IMG/VR virus record: IMGVR_UViG_3300036835_000111
Span: 1 to 30,259 of that record
From: a virus
Reading direction: 5' to 3' (one strand)
DNA: 30,259 nt
In this document: positions 23,325 through 30,259 of the stretch, piece by piece
How positions within the stretch are numbered: position 1 is the first letter of the stretch
How the letters are laid out: each line of letters starts with the position of its first letter
Notes under the pieces: generated by a model
What the model saw: only the letters and a program-made list of their open reading frames with translations
Database searches by the model: none
Told to the model about the DNA's origin: nothing
Translations under genes and position numbers: made by a program

Positions 23325-25155
23325 CAAGTTCCAGTTCCGAACTGGAGACGACTCACGAATCCGAGAATGGAGGGAAGCATTGGCCCTAAACTACCCAGCG
23401 CGGTGCGAGCTGTCGAAAGACGGCAGGCGGATCGAGGTTCACTTCCGCTATGACGCCGGCGTGGTAGCAGCCCTGAAGGAAGAAGTCAACGGGGCGCGCT
23501 TCGTGCCGCGCGACAAGGGCGGTCCGTTCTGGACGATCCCGAAGGACATGACCTCAGCCCGCGAGTTGCGGCGCGTATTTGGCGAAGGACTGGAACTGGG
23601 TCCGGAGGTCAAGAAGTGGGGCAAGGAGGCACGTAACAAGAGCCGGAACCTCCAGTCACTGGCCAAGGCCGACGATGCCGAGCTAAGGCAGCTCCCATTT
23701 GCGCTGCCCAAGTTGTATGAGTTCCTCCGTCCGTTCCAGCGGGCGGACGTGGCGTTCCTCGCCCAGACGACGGGCGCGGGCAACTTCAACGAGCAGGGAC
23801 TGGGCAAGACGGTCGAGGCCATCGCCGCTGTCTTCGAGGCCGGGCTGGACGGAGAGCCGACGATGGTGATCGCTCCCAAGACCTTGCTGGAGACGGTTTG
23901 GGAGCTAGAGGTCACGAAGTGGACTGACGATCCGGTGTATGTCCTATCGGGCGACACTGTGGACTGGCTCACGAGTCTCGGACGCATTCTCGGCCACAAG
24001 AAGCGCAAGGAGCCATTCTGGTTCGTCACGACGCCCGACCAGGTCAGGAAGGGTCTGGACGCAGCCCTGCTGGCGACGAACTGGGGCACGCTGATTGTCG
24101 ACGAGTTTCAGAAGATGGGCCTGACCAATGTGTCGGGCGACCCGACCAAGGGCACGCAGTTCGGTCGGGCCGTCCGGTCAATCAAGCGCCAGAAGACCAT
24201 CGTCCAGTCGGGCACGCCGATCGGTGGCCAGCCGATCAAGCTCTGGGGCATTCTCAACCACATCAATCCGACTGTCTTCACCTCCAAATGGCGTTGGGCG
24301 GGGCAGTGGCTCGAAGTCACCAAGAACGACTTTGGCGGACGGGACATCGGCAAGATGCGGCCGGAGCGCGAGGATGAGTTCTATCCGGCACACGCGGAGT
24401 ACATCGTCCGTCGGCTCAAGTCGGAAGTGCTCCCGCAGCTGCCGCCGAAGCAGCACATTGACGTCTGGTGCCGAATGCTGCCGGCGCAGAAGAAGCAGTA
24501 CGAGCAGATGGCGAAGAACGCCGAGATTCGCATCGATGGCGAGCGGCTCTCGGCGGTTGGCGTACTGGCGGAGTACGCGCGCCTGAAGCAGTTCGCGTCG
24601 GCCCAGAGGCAGATCGTGGACGGAGCCCTGATCCCGAAAGCGAGCGGCAAGCTCGAGCCCTTGATCGAGCGTCTCAACGAGATCGGCATCGACCCTAAGG
24701 ACCCAACCGGCGATGCCGTCGCGGTCGTCGCGAGTCAGTCGAAGGTCTTCATCAATTGGATCGCCGAGCAGTTGAATTCGCGCGGCATCCGGACGGAGTT
24801 GATAACCGGTGACACCAAAGCAAAAGATCGCAAAGCCATCGTCAAGCGGTTCCAATCTGGGGTGGATAGCCCTCGCGTTATTGCCGTCACTACTACGGCT
24901 GGCGGAGTCGGAATCACCTTGGACCGGGCTGACACAGTTCACATTCTCGACGAGACTTGGAACCCTGACGATCAGGAACAGATGGAGGATCGAATTCACC
25001 GCATCTCGCGGATTCACCAGGTGATGTGCTACTACTACCGTTCCAGGGATACGGTCGAGGAAGCAATCCACGAGGTCAACGAAGGGAAGGCAGTCACGAA
25101 CGACAACATCATGGACATCCGCCGCCAAATCTTCAAGGAGGGCAATGGCTCGTAA
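23314..25155 (+). CDS. SNF2-type SF2 helicase with HARP-like N-terminus
   Basis: 613 residues from TTG 23314, preceded by a strong GGAGGGA 5 bases away. Residues 38-90 (IEVHFRYDAGVVAALKEEVN ... PFWTIPKD) resemble the HARP domain of annealing helicases. Motif I is QGLGKT (161-166), motif II IVDEFQ (D263-E264, less usual than DEAH), motif III SGTP (299-302). The C-terminal lobe has ELITGDTKAKDRK, TTTAGGVGITL and EDRIHRISR (motif VI). It probably translocates on or anneals DNA at forks, in phage replication or recombination. It overlaps the SLOG gene and the next small gene. It contains motif copies at 23467 and 24061 in frame. Confidence 0.88.
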   Translation: MSFDKFQFRTGDDSRIREWREALALNYPARCELSKDGRRIEVHFRYDAGVVAALKEEVNGARFVPRDKGGPFWTIPKDMTSARELRRVFGEGLELGPEVKKWGKEARNKSRNLQSLAKADDAELRQLPFALPKLYEFLRPFQRADVAFLAQTTGAGNFNEQGLGKTVEAIAAVFEAGLDGEPTMVIAPKTLLETVWELEVTKWTDDPVYVLSGDTVDWLTSLGRILGHKKRKEPFWFVTTPDQVRKGLDAALLATNWGTLIVDEFQKMGLTNVSGDPTKGTQFGRAVRSIKRQKTIVQSGTPIGGQPIKLWGILNHINPTVFTSKWRWAGQWLEVTKNDFGGRDIGKMRPEREDEFYPAHAEYIVRRLKSEVLPQLPPKQHIDVWCRMLPAQKKQYEQMAKNAEIRIDGERLSAVGVLAEYARLKQFASAQRQIVDGALIPKASGKLEPLIERLNEIGIDPKDPTGDAVAVVASQSKVFINWIAEQLNSRGIRTELITGDTKAKDRKAIVKRFQSGVDSPRVIAVTTTAGGVGITLDRADTVHILDETWNPDDQEQMEDRIHRISRIHQVMCYYYRSRDTVEEAIHEVNEGKAVTNDNIMDIRRQIFKEGNGS

Positions 25156-25339
25156 GGACCATCGACCGCCGCCCGCCCCAGAGTGGGCTACGGCATCAGA
25201 GAGTCGGCGGGCGGCTCAAGACCAGCATAACCTGATGTCTGCCGCTGCGGAGTTCTTCCATGCGGCTACGCATCTGGTCCGTAAGGCAGCCGAAGGTGTG
25301 GAGCTGCTGATTGATGAATACGAGAAGGAGGAAGAATGA
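25145..25339 (+). CDS. Small unknown protein
   Basis: 64 residues, ATG inside the helicase end with AAGGAGGGCA as SD. The helical C-terminal half is acidic (VELLIDEYEKEEE). No family recognised. Overlaps the next gene (ATGA). Confidence 0.6.
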   Translation: MARKDHRPPPAPEWATASESRRAAQDQHNLMSAAAEFFHAATHLVRKAAEGVELLIDEYEKEEE

Positions 25340-25521
25340 AGAACATTCAGCTGTGGAGGATCGACGTCAAGGAGACGGTGTACCGCTCGTATGACGTCTA
25401 TGCGGAGAGCCCTGACCAGGCCAAGGAGCAGCTCAGCGAGGGCGTCTACGTCAAGATGATGGACTCGGATGCCTCGATCGAGGAGATCATCCGGGTCGAA
25501 GAAGTCACCGACCCGGCCTAG
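25336..25521 (+). CDS. Small unknown protein
   Basis: 61 residues. The pattern WRIDVKETVYRSYDVYAESPDQAKEQL resembles small phage proteins with a beta-beta-alpha fold (DpnD/PcfM-like), a loose resemblance only. SD GAAGGAGGAAG before the ATG. Confidence 0.6.
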   Translation: MKNIQLWRIDVKETVYRSYDVYAESPDQAKEQLSEGVYVKMMDSDASIEEIIRVEEVTDPA

Positions 25522-25536
25522 CCAAAGGAGAGTGGA

Positions 25537-25773
25537 ATGGCTAGCGAGCAGGTTTTCTTTCACGATCAGTACGGCCCGTATCAGCAGCGGGCCATCGTCA
25601 AGGTCAAGGACGGCGGCAATGGTCTTCCGATCCACCTGGGTATGGAGACTGGCGATCCGCCGTCGCAGACAAGCAACTCGATGTCTATCTCCCAGGCAAA
25701 GCGCTACAGGGATGCGCTGAATAAGGGCATCGAGGCCGCCGAGGAAGCCGGCATCAAGGATGCGGGTTTCTAG
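25537..25773 (+). CDS. Small unknown protein
   Basis: 78 residues with SD AAAGGAGAG. ASEQVFFHDQYGPYQQRAIV followed by a C-terminal helix SISQAKRYRDALNKGIEAAEEAG. No family recognised. Confidence 0.6.
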   Translation: MASEQVFFHDQYGPYQQRAIVKVKDGGNGLPIHLGMETGDPPSQTSNSMSISQAKRYRDALNKGIEAAEEAGIKDAGF

Positions 25774-25819
25774 TTGACCCACGCAGAGGCGATCCTCCGA
25801 ATCATCAGAAGGGAGACCG

Positions 25820-26005
25820 ATGGCGAAAGAGATCATCAAGGACTACGAGCACTTCAAGAGGCTCAGGGAGTCCAAGGCGATCAGGAAGAAGGAGACATCG
25901 AAGGAGATCATGAAGCGATACAAGGTTGAGCGCATGCAGTTGCTCGGCTGGATGGCCCGCTACCAGACGGCCCGCGCTATCGTCAAGGAGGGGATGAAGA
26001 AGTGA
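25820..26005 (+). CDS. Small basic helical protein
   Basis: 61 residues, very Lys/Arg-rich (KRLRESKAIRKKETSKEIMK), SD AAGGGAGA. Possibly nucleic-acid binding by charge alone. Its stop shares bases with the next GTG. Confidence 0.6.
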   Translation: MAKEIIKDYEHFKRLRESKAIRKKETSKEIMKRYKVERMQLLGWMARYQTARAIVKEGMKK

Positions 26006-26319
26006 CAGGTGTTGACATGAGGTGCGACCTTTGCGGGTCGCCCGACTATGTCGGGGTGGCTTGCGTGCCGGCGTTCCCGGTCAGCCTGGCATGGTGCAAG
26101 CATTGCCTCGCGCACGGGGCGATGCCCCTGTTCTGTGCCGAGGCGACGCTGTGCCTCGACTCGCTCGACCTGAGGCAAACCAAGGAAATGATCGGGCTCG
26201 ACCAGATGCTGTCGATCTGCGCAGACTGGTTCCTGGACGCTGAGTTCTGGATTCCGCCTGATGTGGGCGAGGGCCCTGGTCGGTACGTTCAACTCCGCAC
26301 ATACCTCGCTTCGCTTTAG
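26002..26319 (+). CDS. Small zinc-binding protein
   Basis: 105 residues from GTG 26002 (ATG 26017 is the alternative). Two CxxC knuckles (MRCDLCGSPDY and WCKHCLAHG) 20 residues apart suggest a zinc ribbon; further Cys occur at FCAEATLC. The C-terminal half is unique. Its TAG lies inside promoter-like element A copy 3, so that element is partly coding. Confidence 0.6.
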   Translation: MTGVDMRCDLCGSPDYVGVACVPAFPVSLAWCKHCLAHGAMPLFCAEATLCLDSLDLRQTKEMIGLDQMLSICADWFLDAEFWIPPDVGEGPGRYVQLRTYLASL

Positions 26320-26348
26320 GTTCTCTTTATGATCGTCCGCTAAGCTCC
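26315..26348 (+). promoter_or_regulatory. Promoter-like element A, copy 3
   Basis: TTTAGGTT (26315-26322), TTTATGA (26326-26332) and CTAAGCTC (26340-26347), with TAAGCT as -10, followed by CGGGGGAG. It lies 40 bases before the ATPase gene, which has a strong AGGAGGTTCA. Confidence 0.6.
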
Positions 26349-26385
26349 GGGGGAGCCGTCGGTAAACGATCAAAAGGAGGTTCAT

Positions 26386-27354
26386 ATGGCTCAAGCTTTC
26401 AAAAGGCCGAAATATACCACGAAGGCGTCGAAGATCAAGCGCCAGCCCGTCAGGTGGCTCTGGAGAGAGCACATCCCTGAGGGGAAGCTCGTGGTGGTGG
26501 CGGGGCGCCCTGAGAAGGGGAAGTCGCTCCTCACAACATTGGTGACCGCGGAGGTTAGCCAGAACTTCGCGGTTATCATGTCGTCCCACGAGGACGACGC
26601 AGACGACACGCTCGTCCCGCGCTTGGAGGTTGCCGGGGCGAATATGGATAACGTCCACATCTGGAAGAAGGGCGTTAGCCTGCCGCGTGACCTCCGGGCC
26701 CTGAGGTCTGAGGTTGACCGGGTAGGCGCGGCACTCGTCGTCATGGACCCGATAGCTAGCCATACCCGGGCTAGCATCTACAACACCACGGCGATCCGCG
26801 AGGCGCTCGGGCCGCTCAGGGATATGGCGGACGACACGAATGTGTCGTTCCTATTCGTCCACCATATCATCAAGAACGTCGATATGAAGGGCGACCCTCA
26901 GAACGCCATCGGCGGCGCGGGCGGCGGGATCGGCGCCATGGTCCGATGCGCGTATCTGTTCGGTGAGTCGCCGGACGACATCGACGAGCGCCTGATGGTC
27001 CAGCTGAAGTGCAACATCGCGCCTCACCGGCCCGGGCTGAGGTTTGAGCTCGATGTGGAAGACCTGGACGATGAGACGGACGCTGCGTTCCTGACGTATC
27101 TCGGGAACACGACGGCTACGCCTCACAAGGTCTTCCAAGCTCAGCCCGGCCTGCTGAACGACGAGAAGCTCGAAGCCATAGCTGAGTGGCTCGTTGCCCA
27201 GCTGCGCGAAGGACCGATGAAGATCGAAGCGATCATGGACGCGGCGATAGACTCAGGCTTGACGAAGCGATCCGTCAAGCGCGTCGCGGCACTACTGGAG
27301 GTCGAAACCGTGAAGAAGAAGTGGCGGTTGAATAAGGAGTTCCCTGGTGTCTGA
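26386..27354 (+). CDS. RepA/AAA_25-type RecA-fold ATPase
   Basis: 322 residues. Walker A GRPEKGKS at 40-47, SSHEDD (66-71) as motif 1a, Walker B LVVMD (Asp121), FLFVHH (155-160) as the H motif, all typical of RepA-like hexameric helicase ATPases. The region GGAGGGIGAMVRC fits motif 4. The last 60 residues (LEAIAEWLVAQLREGPMKIEAIMDAA...RSVKRVAALLEVETV) look like a winged helix. It probably loads on or unwinds DNA in replication. It is the first gene of a unit with its own promoter-like element and consensus SD. A DnaB-type replicative role or an accessory role cannot be separated. Confidence 0.8.
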   Translation: MAQAFKRPKYTTKASKIKRQPVRWLWREHIPEGKLVVVAGRPEKGKSLLTTLVTAEVSQNFAVIMSSHEDDADDTLVPRLEVAGANMDNVHIWKKGVSLPRDLRALRSEVDRVGAALVVMDPIASHTRASIYNTTAIREALGPLRDMADDTNVSFLFVHHIIKNVDMKGDPQNAIGGAGGGIGAMVRCAYLFGESPDDIDERLMVQLKCNIAPHRPGLRFELDVEDLDDETDAAFLTYLGNTTATPHKVFQAQPGLLNDEKLEAIAEWLVAQLREGPMKIEAIMDAAIDSGLTKRSVKRVAALLEVETVKKKWRLNKEFPGV

Positions 27355-27799
27355 CGCCGAGGCCCTGGAAGATGGAGACGAGACTCCCCTCTACCCGTCA
27401 GAGTTCTACGGATGGCGTGGCTGGGTCGTCGAGAAGGGCGTCCTCAGGTCGGTGAACGACCGGGACATATGGGTTCCGGGCGAGCCGTTCGAGGCAGAAT
27501 GCTCGGCCGGTAAGTCCCACAAGCGTGTCCCATGGGAGCGCTGCTCGTGCGGGCTCTACTCGACCAAGACCCTAGTCAAGCTCCAGAAGAACGGCTACCA
27601 CCACCTGGGTGCGTGGGGCCGAGTCGCCATCTGGGGAGAGATCATTGAGGCATCGGACGGCTGGCGGAGTCAGTTCGCATACCCCGTCATGATCTATGTC
27701 TCGAACCTCGCTTGGCGGCGAGTCAAGCCGCTGGAGCGGTACGGCGTCCCGGTCCTGCTCGAAAACCCATACACGATGAGAGAAACGGAGGCTGCCTGA
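27347..27799 (+). CDS. Unknown protein with W/G-rich beta domain
   Basis: 150 residues from GTG 27347, overlapping the ATPase end. It has CSCGLYSTKTLVK, then AWGRVAIWGEIIEASDGWRS and FAYPVMIYV. I know similar hypothetical proteins from actinobacteria with the pattern C-x-CG-x-Y/H ... G-x-V-x-x-WG-x-V, but no function. Cys residues may bind zinc. It lies in the replication unit and its stop overlaps the next start. Confidence 0.6.
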   Translation: MSDAEALEDGDETPLYPSEFYGWRGWVVEKGVLRSVNDRDIWVPGEPFEAECSAGKSHKRVPWERCSCGLYSTKTLVKLQKNGYHHLGAWGRVAIWGEIIEASDGWRSQFAYPVMIYVSNLAWRRVKPLERYGVPVLLENPYTMRETEAA

Positions 27800-27936
27800 T
27801 GGACATCGGCAAGGAGAAGCGGCGCATCAAGTCGGACCCGATCAGCCCGCCGCTCCCGCGAAAGGAGCCCATGCCCGCGCCCGAGCCCAAGCCTGAGCGC
27901 AGCCCTGAGCCAGTGAAGGAGCCGGAGAAGGTCTGA
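27799..27936 (+). CDS. Very small Pro/Glu/Lys-rich protein
   Basis: 45 residues from ATG 27799 to TGA 27936, coupled on both sides by overlapping stop/start codons. Composition PAPEPKPERSPEPVKEPEK indicates disorder. It contains a motif copy (27899) in a different frame from the others. Weak evidence of function; kept because of the tight coupling. Confidence 0.45.
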   Translation: MDIGKEKRRIKSDPISPPLPRKEPMPAPEPKPERSPEPVKEPEKV

Positions 27937-28184
27937 TGGCTGATCTCTGCAAGCATTGCGGCCATCCGCTGCCGAACTCGACGGGCACGTACTGCCCCAA
28001 GTGCGGCGAGCCGATCAAGCGCTGGGCCGTCGTCGCCATCGACTGGGGCGAGCCCAACGTGCTCGTCTGGTCGGAGTCGGAGGCCAACGCCAAGGAGATC
28101 GCCAACGGCTATGACAAGCTGGCGTTACGGGCCGTGGCGGTGCCCGAGGGCCACCCGCTGATTCGCGGGGGACTGGCGGTGTAA
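27936..28184 (+). CDS. Small zinc-ribbon protein
   Basis: 82 residues. LCKHCGHPLPNSTGTYCPKC is a typical four-Cys zinc ribbon. The second half (WAVVAIDWGEPNVLVWSESE) is a beta-alpha unit. No function identified. ATG overlaps the previous TGA. Confidence 0.65.
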   Translation: MADLCKHCGHPLPNSTGTYCPKCGEPIKRWAVVAIDWGEPNVLVWSESEANAKEIANGYDKLALRAVAVPEGHPLIRGGLAV

Positions 28185-28291
28185 TGGGCTAGAATGGTGA
28201 TGGATATGGCATCTCAGGGCGACGCCCACAATTCAACTGCCCGTCGGAGCCTTCCGCTCACGATTCTGTGCCCTATCCCATCGTCTAGGCC

Positions 28292-28323
28292 ATTTGCGGC
28301 ATAGGGGGTCAGTAGGTACGTAC
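28292..28323. repeat. Intergenic repeat R1, copy 2
   Basis: 29 of 32 bases identical to 17483-17514, same orientation, containing GTACGTAC. Confidence 0.8.
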
Positions 28324-28372
28324 AGGGATAAAGTAGGCGCGTAAACGCTCCCCTGGGGGTCATGGAACGTAG

Positions 28373-28389
28373 TATACTCGCGGGAAGCG
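28373..28389 (+). promoter_or_regulatory. Promoter-like element B, copy 2 (TATACT)
   Basis: TATACT (28373-28378) followed by CGCGGGAAGC, matching the element at 21928. Confidence 0.6.
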
Positions 28390-28511
28390 TCGCCTAGCTA
28401 GCGCGCCACCGGGAAGCCTCCTCCAAGACCGTGTCATCCACTCCGCGGTTGAGGGGGAGGCACCGGGCCTCTCTCTCAAGCTTAGTATACAACTACAAAC
28501 CAAGAGTGGAT

Positions 28512-28531
28512 CGGGAGAGTGGACTCTCTTG
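28512..28531 (+). promoter_or_regulatory. Hairpin covering the SD and TTG start of the nuclease gene
   Basis: GAGAGT (28515-28520) pairs with ACTCTC (28523-28528) around GG. In RNA the loop would open to UGGA. Two G-T pairs and one C-G pair extend it to 28512-28531, so the SD GGGAGAG and the TTG start (28529-28531) are both inside the stem. Translation would be controlled by opening this structure. Confidence 0.55.
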
Positions 28532-29542
28532 CCTGCAGAGCGCCTTGTCCGTACATCGGAGAGGTCCGCATTCAAGAAGTGCCGGTGGATGTGGGATCTC
28601 TCTTTCAATCGCCAACTACGTCAACGTCGTGATGGTCCTGTCCTTCGATTTGGGAGTTTGATTCACGAAGCCCTTGCTGAGTACTACGTCATAGGAAAGA
28701 AGCGCAAGCCGAAGGTGCTTGTGCCTGCCTTCCGCGCGGCGTACGAACGGGACATCACCGCCGCTGGAGAGTTCGTCGTCTATGGAGAGGACGGCGATCC
28801 TGATGCCGACGAGAAGTGGATCAACGCCCTTGACCTCGGCGTCGAAATGCTCGAAATGTACATCGAGCGTTATGGGGATGACAAGGGGTGGGAGGTGCTC
28901 GCTACCGAGCAGCCCTTCCGCGTCCCGGTCTACAACCCGCGCAATGGGCGCTATTTGTTCACGTACGCGGGCATCCTCGATCTCATCATGCGGGAGATTC
29001 CCAAGGACCGTATCTGGATCTGGGACCACAAGACGACCGGCAGCATCAACTTGCGAGCCCTCGGGCTGAACGAGCAGTTTGGGTCCTATTGGACGTTCGG
29101 GACCGAGTGGATCAAGGAGCAGGGGCTTCTCAAGGACAAGGACTTCCAGGACCTATCTGGCCTAATGGTCAACTACTTGCGCCGGGCGCGCCGCGATGAT
29201 CGGCCGCGCGACGCTGAAGGGCACGCTCTGAACAAAGACGGTTCTGTCTCCAAGAGGCAGCAGGCGGCCGTCTTCCATCGCGAGCCGACCTTCAGATCAT
29301 TGGACGACCGCGAGCGCGTCCGGCGCAGGGCAATGAACGACAACCGTGAGATGCAGATGGTTCGCGCGGGTACTCTACCGGCCGACAAGAGCCCGTCGAT
29401 CTTCAACTGCCCATCTTGCCCTTGGCTCGACGCATGCGAGCTTCACGAGACTGGTGCTGACTGGGAGCGCTTCGTGGAGGCGACAACGGAGAAGTACGAC
29501 CCATATAGCCAACACGAAATCGAGTCAGCGGAGAAGGTGTAA
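28529..29542 (+). CDS. PD-(D/E)XK nuclease with Fe-S Cys set (Cas4/AddB-like)
   Basis: 337 residues from TTG 28529. The frame is open back to 28373 with no ATG or GTG, so TTG is the best start. Residues 12-26 (RSAFKKCRWMWDLSF) carry Cys18; FGSLIHEALAEYY (His46) is the first conserved motif; Glu127, GILDLI (Asp151), WDHKTT (Asp166-x-Lys168) and Gln184 form the nuclease centre. Cys294, Cys297 and Cys303 (FNCPSCPWLDAC) with Cys18 make the four-Cys [4Fe-4S] set seen in Cas4 and AddB. It probably resects DNA ends in phage recombination. No CRISPR genes are near. The next full gene is a Sak4-like ATPase, fitting a recombination module. The ribosome site lies in a hairpin. Confidence 0.85.
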   Translation: MPAERLVRTSERSAFKKCRWMWDLSFNRQLRQRRDGPVLRFGSLIHEALAEYYVIGKKRKPKVLVPAFRAAYERDITAAGEFVVYGEDGDPDADEKWINALDLGVEMLEMYIERYGDDKGWEVLATEQPFRVPVYNPRNGRYLFTYAGILDLIMREIPKDRIWIWDHKTTGSINLRALGLNEQFGSYWTFGTEWIKEQGLLKDKDFQDLSGLMVNYLRRARRDDRPRDAEGHALNKDGSVSKRQQAAVFHREPTFRSLDDRERVRRRAMNDNREMQMVRAGTLPADKSPSIFNCPSCPWLDACELHETGADWERFVEATTEKYDPYSQHEIESAEKV

Positions 29543-29652
29543 TAGACAGCCTATCGAACGAACAAGCAATCGGAGTCTTCATCGGGTTTCTGGTTGTGCT
29601 GTTCCTAATCGCAATTTGGTGCTTCTACATGGCGTTCAGAAAGAGGAAGTGA
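29542..29652 (+). CDS. Tiny single-span membrane protein (possible ATA start)
   Basis: 36 codons between nuclease and ATPase. The frame ATA-GAC-AGC-CTA encodes a short acidic start, one hydrophobic helix (IGVFIGFLVVLFLIAIWCFY) and a basic end (MAFRKRK), the pattern of an inner-membrane protein. There is no ATG, GTG or TTG before the helix. ATA 29542 overlaps the nuclease stop (TAATA) and has GGAGAAGG 4 bases upstream. Either a rare ATA start is used or the ORF is a chance open frame, though such a clean helix with positive-inside charge makes it credible. Function unknown; holin-like is speculation. Confidence 0.4.
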   Translation: MDSLSNEQAIGVFIGFLVVLFLIAIWCFYMAFRKRK

Positions 29653-29656
29653 GGTG

Positions 29657-30259
29657 ATGGCGAAACCAAAGGAAATCCGACCAGTCGGTATGAGTCACAA
29701 GATCTGCTTCTTGCTGTATGGTCCGCCCGGCAACGGGAAGACCAAGATGATCGGCGAGAGCGACTACACGACTCTGATCGTACGACCGCCGACTGACCAC
29801 GCAGATTCGATCCGCATCCCTGGCGCCGAAGAATGGGTGGTGTACGACTGGGCTGAGATGAACAACGTCCAGGAGTACGCTAGGCACGACGGCGCCAAGG
29901 ACTTCGATTGGATCTGGCTCGACTCGATCAGCCTGTTCCAAGATGCGGGTCTGGACGACATCTGGGAAGGTGTCATCGCGGAGAAGCCCCACAGGGCCAA
30001 GTACTCACTCGACAAGGGCGAGTACGGGATCAATATGTGGCGGCTGCAGACGTGGGTGCGCAATATGGTCTCGATCCCCGGATTCAATCTTGGGATCACC
30101 GCTCACCCGCAGGAGCTAGAGAATCCCATCACGGGTGAGATGAAGCTCCAACCCTGGGTGCAGGGGAAGAACATGTCGACGAAGATCCAGGGCTACATGA
30201 ACGTCGTCGGCTATCTGGAAACGGTTCCCCAGGAAGGGAGTCGTCCACGCCGAGTCCTG
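29657..30259 (+). CDS. Sak4-like RecA-fold ATPase (3' partial)
   Basis: At least 201 residues, open to the window end. After a basic start, KICFLLYGPPGNGKTKMIGE holds Walker A GPPGNGKT (22-29). Walker B is DWIWLDS (Asp89). LGITAHPQE (146-153) is the sensor strand. The spacing and the later MSTKIQGYMNVVGYLETV fit phage single-strand annealing/recombination ATPases of the Sak4/AAA_24 type. It would act with the neighbouring nuclease on DNA ends. The ATG follows GAGGTG. The C-terminal end is outside the window. Confidence 0.8.
   Translation, partial: MAKPKEIRPVGMSHKICFLLYGPPGNGKTKMIGESDYTTLIVRPPTDHADSIRIPGAEEWVVYDWAEMNNVQEYARHDGAKDFDWIWLDSISLFQDAGLDDIWEGVIAEKPHRAKYSLDKGEYGINMWRLQTWVRNMVSIPGFNLGITAHPQELENPITGEMKLQPWVQGKNMSTKIQGYMNVVGYLETVPQEGSRPRRVL

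Larger units (their letters stand above)
28185..28528. other. 344-base gene-free regulatory region before the nuclease gene
   Basis: Contains repeat R1 (28292-28323), promoter-like element B (28373), a hairpin GCCTCCTCC (28416-28424) / GGGGGAGGC (28453-28461), a second TATAC (28486-28490), and the SD hairpin at 28512-28531. If transcription starts near 28385 the leader is about 145 bases, unusually long for this genome. A 36-codon ATG frame at 28194 has no ribosome site and was not called. Confidence 0.6.

Noticed and set aside
25774-25930. TTG-started frame (TTGACCCACGC) overlapping the basic helical protein
   Set aside because: It is the shadow of the gene at 25820, which has its own SD; the product is Gly/Glu/Gln-rich without structure.
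28194-28304. 36-codon ATG frame in the gene-free region
   Set aside because: No SD, low-complexity product, and it ends inside the 32-base repeat.
28529-29542. Cas4-type nuclease as part of a phage CRISPR-Cas system
   Set aside because: No repeats, spacers or other cas genes are visible. The neighbours fit phage recombination.

Overview
This window is part of the genome of a tailed phage with a contractile tail (myovirus morphology). All credible genes lie on the + strand, tightly packed, often with overlapping stop/start codons. The host is very probably an actinobacterium. An exported Rpf-type lysozyme (21418-21831) and an actinobacterial-type lytic transglycosylase inside the tail hub support this, as do the GC-rich codons and AGGAGG-type ribosome binding sites. 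One exported protein (14562-15344) ends in a Cys-flanked beta domain of a style I associate with Thermoleophilia/Solirubrobacterales secreted proteins, so that class is a tentative guess.

Region 1 (1-14375) is the tail and baseplate module: sheath (5' end missing), tube, a tail assembly chaperone with a programmed -1 frameshift extension, tape measure, LysM baseplate protein, and a hub protein carrying two cell-wall hydrolase domains. A fibre block follows: a 1041-residue fibre with duplicated collagen/collar modules, a small jelly-roll-like protein, and a separate collar protein. Then come the baseplate wedge proteins (gp25/W-like, J, I-like). The fibre block sits between the hub and W, not after I as in P2.

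Region 2 (14372-16349) holds a small ORF and three consecutive genes for exported proteins, two with collagen-like Gly-X-Y tracts.

Region 3 (16350-22800) contains transcription units with recognisable promoter-like repeats and hairpin terminators. It encodes a Lys-rich SAP-domain protein, a DUF6011-like zinc protein, a charged unknown protein, many small hypotheticals, the Rpf-like lysin and an HTH protein.

Region 4 (22794-30259) is DNA metabolism: a SLOG-fold protein, an SNF2-type helicase with a HARP-like N-terminus, a RepA/AAA_25 ATPase, a Cas4/AddB-like Fe-S PD-(D/E)XK nuclease, and the start of a Sak4-like RecA-fold ATPase, interspersed with small unknown genes.

The most interesting unexplained structures are non-coding. 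They are (i) an oriented 14-base motif TG-N3-GCAGCCCTG, found nine times exactly between 16.3 and 27.9 kb and not seen in the tail genes; (ii) a three-copy promoter-like element; (iii) a 32-base intergenic repeat around GTACGTAC; and (iv) a hairpin that would bury the ribosome binding site and TTG start of the nuclease. No tRNA, rRNA, CRISPR array, integrase or insertion sequence was recognised. Head genes and DNA polymerase must lie outside the window.
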